A stretch of 61,036 nt of DNA from assembly GCA_008107755.1 (NCBI GenBank), contig VIRH01000086.1:1-61036 (forward strand), read 5' to 3'. Numbering within the stretch: the stretch's first letter is position 1; each line of letters opens with the position of its first letter. Positions 35,501-47,126 of this stretch are shown here, in pieces. This DNA comes from Rhodobacterales bacterium (lineage in GTDB: Bacteria; Pseudomonadota; Alphaproteobacteria; Rhizobiales; Stappiaceae). The position numbers and the translations under genes are program-made. Under the pieces are notes generated by a model. That model did not search any database. It was not told where the DNA came from and saw only the letters and a list, made by a program, of their open reading frames with translations.

Positions 35501-36385
35501 ATGCAGGCGACCCCCGCAAATGCGGCCGGACTGCGCGTTGACGAAAAGCTGGAGCGCATGAAGCTCTTCGGCCTGAGCTCGCCCGCGTTGCTCCTGGTCC
35601 TGATCATTCTGGTCATTCCGGTCGGATGGCTGTTTTTTGTCTCGTTTCTCGGCGGGGATGGTCAGTTCTCGCTGGAGAACTATCAGCGCATGGTCGCGCG
35701 CAAGTCCTACATGCGCATCTTTCGCACGACGTTCGAGGTCAGTGTGATCACGACGGGCCTTTGCATCCTGATTGGCTATCCGCTGGCGTATTTCCTGTCA
35801 CAGGTTCCGCCCAGGATTGCGAACCTGTGCATGATCACCGTGCTTCTGCCGTTCTGGACATCTCTGCTGGTCAGAACCTATGCGTGGCTGGTGCTGTTGC
35901 AGAAACAGGGCCTGATCAATGACTGGGCGATCGGCCTTGGCCTCTGGGACGAGCCGATCAAGATGGTTCACAACATGACGGGCACGCTGATTGGCATGGT
36001 CCACATCATGCTGCCGTTCCTGATCCTGCCGGTCTACGGCTCCATGAAAGCGATCGACCGCGACTATGTGAAGGCGGCCGCCAATCTGGGTGCCAGCCCG
36101 AGACGGGCGTTTTGGGACGTTTTCTTTCCGCTTACCATGCCCGGCCTTTTTGCCGGCACCCTGATGGTGTTCATCCTATGCCTCGGGTTCTTCGTGACGC
36201 CGGCCGTGCTCGGCGGCGGCAAGGTGATCATGGTGTCGATGAAGATCGTCTCGAATATCGAGCTCTTCGTCAGCTGGGGAGCGGCTAGCGCCCTTGGTGT
36301 CGTGCTTCTGGGCCTGACCTTCGCGATCCTCTGGGTGGCGTCCCGGTTCCTGAAGCTCGACCAGATTGCAGGGGGAGGGCACTGA
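35501..36385 (+). CDS. ABC transporter permease (PotB-like)
   Basis: A 294-residue inner-membrane permease with six predicted helices. The EAA loop reads DYVKAAANLGASPRRAFWDVFFPLTMPGL, which docks on the ATPase. The N-terminus has a short cytoplasmic lead before LLLVLIILVIPVGWLFFVSF. The ATG lies one base after the ATPase stop codon, and its own stop overlaps the next start by one base, so the genes are tightly coupled. Confidence 0.92.
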   Translation: MQATPANAAGLRVDEKLERMKLFGLSSPALLLVLIILVIPVGWLFFVSFLGGDGQFSLENYQRMVARKSYMRIFRTTFEVSVITTGLCILIGYPLAYFLSQVPPRIANLCMITVLLPFWTSLLVRTYAWLVLLQKQGLINDWAIGLGLWDEPIKMVHNMTGTLIGMVHIMLPFLILPVYGSMKAIDRDYVKAAANLGASPRRAFWDVFFPLTMPGLFAGTLMVFILCLGFFVTPAVLGGGKVIMVSMKIVSNIELFVSWGAASALGVVLLGLTFAILWVASRFLKLDQIAGGGH

Positions 36386-37212
36386 TGTTCGCCTGGCTCA
36401 AGAAACCTGCGTGCGAAACCCAGATCACCCACGGCCAGCGGCTCTGGCTCTACGTGCTCGCGGTCATCATCATGGTTCTTCTGGTGACGCCGACGCTGAT
36501 CGTCATCCCGATGTCGTTCTCGGACAGTCAGTATCTGGAGTTCCCGCCACGGGTCTGGTCGTTGCGCTGGTACGAGCACTACGTGACCTCGCCTGAGTGG
36601 ATGCTCGCAACCTGGACGTCGCTGAAGGCCGCGTTTCTGACCATGCTGGTGGCGACGCCCGTCGGCGTTCTGGCAGCCTACGGTCTGCATGCGTCGCAAG
36701 TCCGTTTCGTGCGGGCGACCTTCCTGTTCCTGATTACGCCGATGATGGTGCCGCTGGTGCTCGTCGCCATCGGGGTCTTCTATGTCTACGCCCAGATCGG
36801 CATTCTCTACACGTTGTTCGGGCTGGTGCTGGCGCACTCGATCCTGGCGCTGCCGCTGGTGGTGATCGTGATCGGGTCTGCCCTGAAGAGCTACGACATG
36901 AGCCAGGAAAATGCCGCACGCAGCCTGGGGGCGCCGCGCTGGAAAGCCTTTGTGACGATCACCTTGCCGCAGATCCGCTTTGCGGTGGTGACCGCGGCAC
37001 TGCTCGCCTTCCTGACGTCCTTCGACGAGGTGGTCGTCGCCATGTTCGTCTCGGGCGGCGACAACCCGACGCTGACGCGCAACATGTTCAACGCCCTTCG
37101 CGATCAGATCGACCCGACGATCGCGGCAATCTCGACCATCATGATCTGTGTGACCACCTTCATGATGGTGCTGGCGCAGATTTTCGGTCAGCAGCGGGCT
37201 CAGAAAGACTGA
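36385..37212 (+). CDS. ABC transporter permease (PotC-like)
   Basis: A 275-residue permease with six predicted helices and the EAA loop MSQENAARSLGAPRWKAFVTITLPQIRF. The sequence LTSFDEVVVAMFVSGGDNPTL near the end is typical of PotC/PotI-type subunits of polyamine importers. It completes the transporter and is followed by a terminator-like hairpin. Confidence 0.92.
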   Translation: MFAWLKKPACETQITHGQRLWLYVLAVIIMVLLVTPTLIVIPMSFSDSQYLEFPPRVWSLRWYEHYVTSPEWMLATWTSLKAAFLTMLVATPVGVLAAYGLHASQVRFVRATFLFLITPMMVPLVLVAIGVFYVYAQIGILYTLFGLVLAHSILALPLVVIVIGSALKSYDMSQENAARSLGAPRWKAFVTITLPQIRFAVVTAALLAFLTSFDEVVVAMFVSGGDNPTLTRNMFNALRDQIDPTIAAISTIMICVTTFMMVLAQIFGQQRAQKD

Positions 37213-37221
37213 AAGCCTTGA

Positions 37222-37248
37222 GGCGCTGGGCCGCTAACGCCCGGCGCC
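37222..37248 (+). terminator. Terminator after the ABC transporter operon
   Basis: GGCGCTGGGC, a 7-base loop, then GCCCGGCGCC forms a 10-bp stem with one G-T wobble, followed by CTTTTCTCCC. It starts 9 bp after the last permease stop codon and separates the operon from the cupin gene, though read-through is possible. Confidence 0.65.
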
Positions 37249-37286
37249 CTTTTCTCCCATGAAATCCGTTATTCCCGGAGCCCTGA

Positions 37287-37652
37287 ATGATCAATCTCCT
37301 GACCTTCGCCGATCTCGCCGGCCAGCCGCTCGGCGACTTCGCGGACAAGCCGACCACGTTGACCGAGGGCCAGAAGGAAGCGTCCAGCCTGCTCTGGACC
37401 TCTGCCGACGGCCACACGAAAATCGGTGTCTGGGAATGCACGCCCGGCAAGTTCACCGCGGACCGTACCAAGGCAGGCGAATACTGCCACATCCTGTCGG
37501 GTCGGGCGTCCGTGACCAACGCGGACGGCGGCGGAACCCGGGAAATCGGCCCCGGCGACCTGCTCGTCCTGCCTCAGGGCTGGACAGGAGAGTGGGTCAT
37601 CCACGAGCACATGCGCAAACTGTTCGTCATCGACGCCGCGCCGGAGGCGTGA
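37287..37652 (+). CDS. Small cupin-domain protein
   Basis: A 121-residue single cupin of the Cupin_3 (DUF861) kind. The motif GVWECTPGKFTADRTKAGEYCHILSG holds the first conserved box, and IGPGDLLVLPQGWTGEWVIHE the second. Only one clear His is present in the first box, so metal binding may be weak. Such proteins are common beside amine and choline-type oxidation genes, but their role is not established. GGAG lies eight bases before the ATG. Confidence 0.8.
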   Translation: MINLLTFADLAGQPLGDFADKPTTLTEGQKEASSLLWTSADGHTKIGVWECTPGKFTADRTKAGEYCHILSGRASVTNADGGGTREIGPGDLLVLPQGWTGEWVIHEHMRKLFVIDAAPEA

Positions 37653-37723
37653 GGGCACGGGTCAGTTTGCACCCGATACCCTTTGAATTGCGTCGACGAA
37701 CAGTTCGTTTGGGCAACTCCCGG

Positions 37724-37859
37724 TCGTCATCCCTGCCAAGCGACAGCGCAGAGCCGGGATTGGTGAGCCGGGAGCGGCCTTCTTCTTCAAGCCTTTCTGA
37801 GCGTTCGGGGCTCACCGGCCCCGGATCTCCGCTCCGCTCCGCTACGTCCGGGAAGACGA
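37724..37859. repeat. Imperfect palindromic intergenic repeat
   Basis: The left part (GTCATCCCTGCCAAGCG..., GGTGAGCC) is mirrored by the right part (GGCTCACCGG..., TACGTCCGGGAAGAC) as a long imperfect inverted repeat centred near 37792. The gap 37653-37924 contains no gene. The sequence style, with GTCATCCC and CGTCCGGGA ends, is that of dispersed palindromic intergenic elements; other copies would have to be found elsewhere in the genome. Confidence 0.5.
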
Positions 37860-37924
37860 AGGTGAGGTTTGTTCGGGATCATGATTGCGGAAGCTTTCTT
37901 GCCCGTTCAAAAATCCGGCACTTT

Positions 37925-39166
37925 CTAGAACCGGTCCACCGAATAGGCCCAAAGGTCCATGTTCGGCCGCCGGCCCGCCGCCAGATCCGCAACGATCCGG
38001 CCGAGCTTCGGACCAATTGTGAGACCGATATGCTGGCCGCCATAGGCATGCAGAATGTTCACTGCGCCGGATGCCTCACCTACCACCGGCAGGCTGTCCG
38101 GCGTGGTTGGCCTGCGTCCCATCCAGCTTTCCGTTTCGCCGATCTCCAGATCGGGATAGACCCGCTTGATCGCCGCAGTGATGAGATCGACCGGGGCCTT
38201 CGCCGGGGGCGCGTCGATGCCCGCGAACTCGACAACGCCTGCGCCTCTCAGCGCATCCTGCATTGGCGTCAGGACGATTTTGGCATCGGTGACCATATAG
38301 GGCTGCGGGGCCGTGAACGCGGGGTTTTTCAGCACAACGTGGTAGCCGCGCTCGGCCACCAGCCTCATCCTGATGCCAAGCTTTTTCGCGAGCGGGCCGG
38401 ACCAGACGCCAGCGGTCAGGACGATCTTGTCGGCGGTCAGAATTTCGCCGCCCTCCAGGGTGACGGACGGCCTGGAGCCGGGCGTCATGTCTGATACACG
38501 GCCCTGTCTGAACGAGCCGCCCTCGCTGAGGTGGAACCCGAAAAGATCAGCCATGTAATCTGCGGGCGACGACAGCCACTTGTAGTCTTCGAAGACCGTT
38601 CCGAACCCGTACTGCGGACCAAGGTTCGGGTCGCGCTCCATCAGCTCTTCCCGAGTGAGCGTCGCCGGTACCAGGCCGTAGCGTTTGCGGGTTTCGATGG
38701 TCAGCGTGTCGCTTTCGTATTCGTCCCGGTTTTGGAAAAGGGTGACGAGGCTGCCGCTGCAAATATGCCGCTCGGCCGGCGTGCCCCTGGCGAGCGCCAG
38801 ATGCTGCTCGTTGGTGTCGAAGGTGATCTGCGACAGCGCCTGCGAGATCGGAGCAACCCGATCCGGCGAGAGGTTCCGGTAGAAGGGAATGAGCCAGGGC
38901 AACAGACGCGGCAGATAGGACCAGCGCAGATAGAGCGGCGATTCCGGGTTCAGCAGCATTGCCGGCGCCTTCCTGACGAGCGATGCAGAGGCCACCGGCA
39001 TGATGGATGCGCGGGCAAGCAGCCCGGCATTGCCGTAGGATGTCTGTTCCGAAGAGCCGGGATGAACCGGATCGATCAGGGTGGTGGTCCATCCGTCCCG
39101 GCGCAGCCATTCTGCCGCGGCCAACCCGGTGATCCCTGCTCCGACGATGATGATACTGCCTTGCAC
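37925..39166 (-). CDS. FAD-dependent D-amino-acid dehydrogenase-like oxidoreductase (DadA family)
   Basis: A 413-residue flavoprotein. The FAD loop is SIIIVGAGITGLAAAEWLRRDG, with DPVHPGSSEQTSYGNAGLLA, the DadA-specific follow-up. The C-terminus shows GRRPTTPDSLPVVGEASGAVNILHAYGGQHIGLTIGPKLG, which closes the FAD site. DadA enzymes oxidatively deaminate D-amino acids or N-substituted amino acids, feeding electrons to the membrane. It is transcribed away from the GMC oxidoreductase gene; the fourth 24-bp operator-like site lies in their shared 276-bp gap, nearer the GMC gene. Confidence 0.87.
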   Translation of the reverse strand: MQGSIIIVGAGITGLAAAEWLRRDGWTTTLIDPVHPGSSEQTSYGNAGLLARASIMPVASASLVRKAPAMLLNPESPLYLRWSYLPRLLPWLIPFYRNLSPDRVAPISQALSQITFDTNEQHLALARGTPAERHICSGSLVTLFQNRDEYESDTLTIETRKRYGLVPATLTREELMERDPNLGPQYGFGTVFEDYKWLSSPADYMADLFGFHLSEGGSFRQGRVSDMTPGSRPSVTLEGGEILTADKIVLTAGVWSGPLAKKLGIRMRLVAERGYHVVLKNPAFTAPQPYMVTDAKIVLTPMQDALRGAGVVEFAGIDAPPAKAPVDLITAAIKRVYPDLEIGETESWMGRRPTTPDSLPVVGEASGAVNILHAYGGQHIGLTIGPKLGRIVADLAAGRRPNMDLWAYSVDRF

Positions 39167-39357
39167 GGTGCTGTCTTTCGTCCTTGAATCGGTTTTCGGC
39201 AGGTATGCCCCAAACGGGCGGTGACGGGCAGGTCCATTCTGCTTTTTTTCCGTAATCCACCGCCGAACCTTGCATCGCTGGTTCCGTCTGGCGCGAGGCG
39301 TTCAGTCCGGATCTCCATCTTCCGGTGACGAGGGGAATGGTATGAAAAGGAGCTGAA

Positions 39358-39381
39358 AATGGATATCGAGACCAGACCAAT
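39358..39381. promoter_or_regulatory. Putative MocR operator, site 4 (dadA-like/GMC intergenic)
   Basis: AATGG-N14-CCAAT, 24 bp, 61 bp before the GMC oxidoreductase ATG and about 190 bp before the divergent dadA-like gene. On the reverse strand it begins ATTGGTCTGG and ends GATATCCATT, matching site 2 at both ends. Confidence 0.65.
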
Positions 39382-39442
39382 TGCTGTCTAGGATGCGCTG
39401 AATCCCGCAGGCGGGATAAACTGGAAAGAGCCCGGGTGCCTC

Positions 39443-41065
39443 ATGTCGGAATATGACTTCATTATCGTCGGCGCCGGTTCGGCCGGCTGCGCGCTCGCGA
39501 ACCGTCTGAGTGAAAACGGACGATACAGCGTCATGTTGCTGGAGGCGGGGGGAAGCGACCGGAATTTCTGGATCCAGGTGCCGATCGGCTACGGCAAGAC
39601 GTTCTTCCGCAAGTCGGTCAACTGGATGTACATGAGCGAACCGGTTCCCGCGCTCGACGGGCGACAGTCCTACTGGCCGCGCGGCAAGGTTCTTGGCGGC
39701 TCCAGCTCGATCAACGCGATGGTCTTCGTCCGCGGGCAGCCGCAGGATTTCGACACCTGGCAGGACATGGGCAACCCAGGATGGGGCTGGGACGGGGTGC
39801 TGCCCTACTTCCGCAAGCTCGAGACCAATGATCGCGGCGCCAGCGACGTTCGCGGTGGTGACGGGCCTGTACATATCAAGACCACCGACGGTGAGAGGCA
39901 TCCGCTTTGCGAGGCGTTCTTTCAGGCGGGAAGCGAGCTGCAGTATCCGTACAACGCGGATTTCAACGGGGAACGCCAGGACGGCGTTGGCGGATACCAG
40001 ATCAACGTCAAGGACGGCCTGCGCATGTCGGCGGCCCGTGCCTATCTCGCCCCAGCGCGAAAGCGTGCAAATCTCAGGATCGAGACGCTTGCCCACGCGA
40101 CTTCGATCCTGTTCGAGGGACGTCGCGCGGCCGGCATCGTCTATCGGCAGAAGGGTGCCGTTCGGCAGGCGAGGGCGCGCCGGGAAGTGATCCTGGCCGC
40201 GGGGGCGATCAACACGCCGCAGCTTCTGCAGCTTTCCGGTATAGGACCGGCGGCGCTCCTGAAGGAAAAGGGCATCGATATCCTGCACGCGGCAGAGGGC
40301 GTCGGCCGGCACCTTCAGGATCACCTGTGCATCGACTATCTCTACCGCTCGAAGGCGCCGAGCCTCAACGAGCAGCTCTATCCCTGGTACGGCAAGCTCT
40401 GGCAGGGGATGAAATATCTTGCCACCCGCAAGGGACCCCTGTCGCTCAGTCTCAACCAGGCCGGCGGTTTCGTGCGTTCCAGGCCCGGTCTTGAGGACCC
40501 GGACATCCAGTTGTTCTTCTCGCCCGTCAGCTACACCAAGGCGCCGGCCGGCAAGCGCCCGCTGATGAACCCGGACCCGTTCCCGGGCTTTCTGCTGTCG
40601 GCACAACCGACGAAGCCGACAAGCCGCGGCCATCTTGCGATCCGCTCGGCCGATCCCTTCGAGGCACCGGTCATCCACCCGAACTATCTGGAAACGGAAA
40701 AGGATGTTCAGGACCTTCTGGCCGGGGCAAGAATCCTGAGGCGCTTTGCGGAGACGCCGGCGCTTTCGGCGATCATCGATGCGGAGCTGGATCCCGGACC
40801 TCGGATCCACTCGGACGAGGACATGATCGCCGACATCAGGGCGCGGGCCGCGACCGTGTTTCATCCTGTCGGCACCTGCCGCATGGGCCCGGACCCGGAA
40901 AAGGATGTTGTCGACGCGCGTCTCAGCGTTCGCGGCTGCGAGGGCCTCAGGGTCGCCGATGCCTCGATCTTTCCGACCCTGACCTCCGGCAACACAAATG
41001 CGCCGGCCATCATGGTGGGAGAAAAGGCTGCTGATCTGATCCTCGCCGATCACGCCGGAAGATAG
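39443..41065 (+). CDS. GMC-family oxidoreductase (choline dehydrogenase-like)
   Basis: A 540-residue GMC flavoprotein. The FAD loop is YDFIIVGAGSAGCALANRLSE, signature 1 is GKVLGGSSSINAMVFVRG, and signature 2 is GAINTPQLLQLSGIGP. The catalytic His pair lies in VFHPVGTCRMG and SGNTNAPAIM; the second position is Asn rather than His, as in choline-dehydrogenase-type enzymes. It would oxidise a primary alcohol to an aldehyde that the cluster's aldehyde dehydrogenase could use. Not called betA, because no betB, betI or choline transporter is nearby and the operator links it to the MocR cluster. Confidence 0.85.
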   Translation: MSEYDFIIVGAGSAGCALANRLSENGRYSVMLLEAGGSDRNFWIQVPIGYGKTFFRKSVNWMYMSEPVPALDGRQSYWPRGKVLGGSSSINAMVFVRGQPQDFDTWQDMGNPGWGWDGVLPYFRKLETNDRGASDVRGGDGPVHIKTTDGERHPLCEAFFQAGSELQYPYNADFNGERQDGVGGYQINVKDGLRMSAARAYLAPARKRANLRIETLAHATSILFEGRRAAGIVYRQKGAVRQARARREVILAAGAINTPQLLQLSGIGPAALLKEKGIDILHAAEGVGRHLQDHLCIDYLYRSKAPSLNEQLYPWYGKLWQGMKYLATRKGPLSLSLNQAGGFVRSRPGLEDPDIQLFFSPVSYTKAPAGKRPLMNPDPFPGFLLSAQPTKPTSRGHLAIRSADPFEAPVIHPNYLETEKDVQDLLAGARILRRFAETPALSAIIDAELDPGPRIHSDEDMIADIRARAATVFHPVGTCRMGPDPEKDVVDARLSVRGCEGLRVADASIFPTLTSGNTNAPAIMVGEKAADLILADHAGR

Positions 41066-41144
41066 CCGTATCGGCCCGCAGAAGCGTGGACACGGCAGCC
41101 CTCCGATTGACAAAGCAGATGGACGAGAGCAGGTTACCCGGATC

Positions 41145-43976
<2,832 letters not shown>

Positions 43977-43980
<4 letters not shown>

Positions 43981-44624
43981 AGTCTTTCGACCTTTCCCTC
44001 TATCTCGTTCTGGATCCCGGCCTGTGCGCCGGCATTGGCATGGTGGAAACCACCCGGCGCGCCGTCGCGGGCGGCGTGACCATGATTCAGCTGCGCGACA
44101 AGACGGCCGGCACCGCAGGTCTGATCGAGACGGGACGGAGGCTGAAGGATGTTCTTGCGGGAACAGGTGTTAAGCTGATCGTCAATGACGATGTCGACGC
44201 GGTCCTCGCCATTGGCGCGGACGGCCTTCATGTCGGACAGAGCGACATGTCAGCTGCGGAGGCGAGACGCCGACTGGGGGGCGAGGCCATTCTGGGGCTT
44301 TCCGCAGAGACGCCGGACCTGATTGCTGCCGTTGATCCGGCAGTTGTCGATTACATCGGAACGGGACCCGTCTTTGCGACGGCCACCAAACCGGACCACC
44401 ACCCGCCGGTCGGGTTCGATGGCGTTGCCGCGCTGATCGCTGCCAGCCCGGTACCTGCCGTCGCCATCGGCGGGCTGAAGAAGGAACATGTTGCGCAGGT
44501 ACTCGGAGCAGGGGCCGACGGCCTTGCGGTTGTCTCCGCCATCTGCGGGCAGCCCGACCCACGGGCCGCCGCAGCCGAGATCGCGGCGGAAATCGCACTG
44601 ACCCGCGAGGGGACTAAAGGCTGA
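43977..44624 (+). CDS. thiE: Thiamine phosphate synthase ThiE
   Basis: A 215-residue TIM-barrel enzyme that joins the pyrimidine diphosphate and thiazole phosphate to give thiamine phosphate. Features: GGVTMIQLRDKTAGTAGLIE, LIVNDDVDAVLAIGADGLHVGQSDM with the metal-binding Asp, DYIGTGPVFATATKPDHHPPVGF and VPAVAIGGLKKEHVAQVLGAGADGLAVVSAI for the phosphate sites. The ATG overlaps the thiM stop (ATGA). No thiD is present in the window, so HMP-phosphate kinase must be encoded elsewhere. Confidence 0.95.
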
Positions 44625-44642
44625 TCGAACCGAAAAAGGCAC

Positions 44643-44677
44643 GCCCCCCTGGCCTCTATGCGACGGGTCAGGGGGGC
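44643..44677. terminator. Hairpin between thiE and the convergent lipoprotein gene
   Basis: GCCCCCCTG, a 17-base loop, then CAGGGGGGC forms a perfect 9-bp GC stem 18 bp after thiE. There is no T-run. Its location between convergent genes suits a bidirectional terminator. Confidence 0.5.
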
Positions 44678-44720
44678 AAGTCTCGCTGCACGATGGCGCG
44701 TAGACACGACGCTTCAGATG

Positions 44721-45221
44721 TCAGACGCCGCCGGTCTTTCGCATTGCGGCTTCTTCCTGGGCGCGCTGCTTGGCAGCTATCTTTTCCTTCGCCGCGGAGA
44801 GGTCACCCTTCGGTGTCTTCGGATTTTTCGGGTTGGTCGGGATCAGTTCCACCAGCACCGGATTGGGAAGATGGTCCAGCGTCGCGCCGGTCACGGAGTC
44901 GACGCCGATACCAATAACACCGCCGATGATCACGTTGCCTGCGAGACCGGCGACACCGCCGGGCGCGACTTGCGTGCTGACGTGCACCTTCTGCGTCTTG
45001 TAGCCCTCCTTGGAAACGGTGACCTCGAATTCCTGTTTGCGGGACACCTGCAGAGAGCACGGTGATGTGTTGCAGGTCAGACCGATATTCGTTGCGATCT
45101 GTGCCCCTTCCGGAGACGCATGAATGACGACCGTCTCGGTGGTGCCGCGTGTGACGCTGGCACAACCGCTCAGTCCAGCGCCGGCCAACAGGACGGCACT
45201 TGCAAGTAATACGTATTTCAA
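44721..45221 (-). CDS. PEGA-like domain lipoprotein
   Basis: A 166-residue lipoprotein. The signal KYVLLASAVLLAGAGLSGC ends in the lipobox LSGC. The mature part begins with ASVTRGTTETVVIHASPEGAQIATNIGLTCNTSPCSLQVSRKQEFEVTVSKEGYKTQK, which follows the PEGA pattern (P-G-A...G.tP..l.l..g...v.v...GY) and has two cysteines that may pair. A glycine-rich segment (GGVAGLAGNVIIGGVIGIGVD) and a charged A/E/K tail follow. It probably sits in the outer or inner membrane facing the periplasm; function unknown. The gap to the next gene holds no further ORF. Confidence 0.75.
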   Translation of the reverse strand: MKYVLLASAVLLAGAGLSGCASVTRGTTETVVIHASPEGAQIATNIGLTCNTSPCSLQVSRKQEFEVTVSKEGYKTQKVHVSTQVAPGGVAGLAGNVIIGGVIGIGVDSVTGATLDHLPNPVLVELIPTNPKNPKTPKGDLSAAKEKIAAKQRAQEEAAMRKTGGV

Positions 45222-45498
45222 GTCGATAGCACCCCAGCTATTGCAATTTATGGGGAGTATCCATATCCGCGTTGCAATTCGTCTTGCAAACGCTTTTCGG
45301 ATTAATGGTTTAAACGCGTTAGGAAAGCCGCGAGCCTGCGCGTGAAATGCCGGATTGCCGGCTGAATCCCTTTAGGAAAGCAGTCGCGGTCGACTTTCGA
45401 CAGTGCGCAAGACTGTTCGAAACGGTATCACCTTCACGTTGACTATACGGCTTGCAATAGGCGTTCAGCTGTCGGGCTCTTGCACGTCTGTCTCCTGT

Positions 45499-45732
45499 TC
45501 AGGAGGAGGCGAAAGCCACCTTCACGCCGCGCTGGCGAAAATAGGCCTGCAGCAGCTTTCGGCCGGACCGGTTGTTCTGGACGAGCCGGTTCGGATCCAG
45601 GACGGCTTCCTTCAGACCCTCGCGTTGCAACGCTGCCTTCAGGGCCGCGATATGCGTGTCGATGTCCTCGTTGTCCGCCTGCAGGGACTCATAAACGCGG
45701 TTCGTTGCGTCGGCTATGGTCAATTCGCTCAC
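45499..45732 (-). CDS. Small conserved-looking cytosolic protein of unknown function
   Basis: A 77-residue protein starting at GTG 45732, which has AGGAAGG five bases upstream; the frame is open to 45765. The sequence (SELTIADATNRVYESLQADNEDIDTHIAALKAALQREG) is helical and acidic, then turns basic near the end (RLVQNNRSGRKLLQAYFRQRGVKVAF). There is no signal peptide or membrane segment. It lies just after the carotenoid oxygenase pseudogene, whose shifted frame runs over it. I do not recognise the family. Confidence 0.6.
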   Translation of the reverse strand: MSELTIADATNRVYESLQADNEDIDTHIAALKAALQREGLKEAVLDPNRLVQNNRSGRKLLQAYFRQRGVKVAFASS

Positions 45733-45816
45733 TGGTGCCTTCCTGATATTGTGTGGCTGGCGCATAGCATACTTTCACGCCGGGTCCAAAGAGAGTTGAC
45801 CGGATTGCCGTTGCGA

Positions 45817-46933
45817 TCAGCCCGGCACCCAGGTGCCGTGAAGGCCTTGCGGCACGCGTTGGGGGCAGGCGCAGGCGCACGACGGGTTCGTCGGAAAAGC
45901 CTTCGGCATCCAGCAGCACGAACTCGCTGGTCTGTGTGTCCGGATCATAGAGATAGGTCGCGAGCCAGCCGGCCGTCTCGCACTCGCCTCTTGGAATGAA
46001 CACAGCCTCGCCCGCGATCCTGTTGCCGAAGTCGTGGGCGCTGATATCGCCGGTCTCCGTATCGATCCGCAGCAGGCAGTTGAACGTCGCCGAGGCGCCA
46101 TTGCCGCCTGTCAGCGGAACGACCGCGATGCGCGTTCCGATATCGGGCCGCCATTGCAGAAAGGACCCGCCGGTCATCATGGCTTCCATGTCGAAGACAA
46201 GCGGCCCGATCAGCAGGACCAGATTGTGCTCGGTCAGGACGAAGTCGTGGATCATGCTCGGGGCGGCGAGGGCAATGTCGAAGCTGCGCCGCAGGCGGCC
46301 GTCGCGGCCAACGTGATGCATGGTGACCGTCGGCGACATGAAATCGTAGCTCAGGGCAAAGAGATCACCGGGGACCGGATGCACCCGGTTGTGCGCGCCA
46401 AGCAGGATCGGCTCGTCCGTGCCGGCCATCCATGGCCCCCTGGTTTCCAGGTCCGGGCCGCTTTCCCATGCCGGTTCGCCCTCGCCAAGCGCCAGCAGGT
46501 GGTCGCCGTGCTGCATCACCCCGATGAAGGCCGATGCCTTGAAGGGATTGTCTGGATCGTCTCCCGGCCCGAGATAGGCCGGGTCGACGGGCCGCGGTGT
46601 CATGACACCGCCGAAGACCGCATGGCACGCCGTGTCCTCGATCTCAAACCCGCGCGTGCGCACATACCAGTTGCGATAACTCGCGCGTCCGCCCTCGAAA
46701 CGGACCGCATGCAGCATGCCATCACCTTCGAGCGGGTAGTTGTAGGAGACCGGCTCATAGCGCGGGTTGGGTCCGTTGCAGATATAGGTTCCGAAGAGGT
46801 CTTCCGGGATTGCTCCCGCCACCACTTCCAGTTCGTCCGCATCAATTTCGCTGCCGATCGGTGCGAAATTTCCGGTGAGATGCGGATCATCCGAGCGCCA
46901 GGCGATTGTTTCGGTGATGCGTTCGCGGCTCAT
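45817..46933 (-). pseudogene. Carotenoid oxygenase family protein, degraded (internal deletion plus frameshift)
   Basis: The frame from the ATG at 46933 is a clear carotenoid cleavage oxygenase: GTYICNGPNPRYEP, YPLEGDGMLHAVRFEGG, the first two iron-ligand histidine regions (ILLGAHNRVHPVPG and SMIHDFVLTEH). Two lesions are visible. Between PLTGGNGAS and ATFNCLLRIDTETG about 100 residues are missing, including the FHxxNAxE block with the third iron ligand. Near the 3' end a run of five C residues (45861-45865) shifts the frame, so the family's ending (RVPQGLHGTWVPG, with the fourth ligand) is read only in the other frame, stopping at 45817. Even corrected, the product would be about 371 residues, short for the family. 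Confidence 0.8.
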
Positions 46934-47126
46934 TCAAAGCTCCTCCCTGGCACTGCGGAAAAGGCTCGGTCCGACGGAAACCCGACCCGGAGAATCGCCT
47001 GGTCCGCACTTCTGGGAAGGATTTCCGGTTCCGTAGCGTCGGTCAACAGGGCCGGGCGGTTCAGCCATCTCATGGACAGCGCATGGTCACAGTCCGCGCT
47101 GACGCCGCGAGCTTCTATCTGGAGAT

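Noticed and set aside
39443..41065. Choline dehydrogenase BetA
   Set aside because: The family fits, but no betB, betI or choline transporter is nearby, and the shared operator ties it to the MocR cluster.
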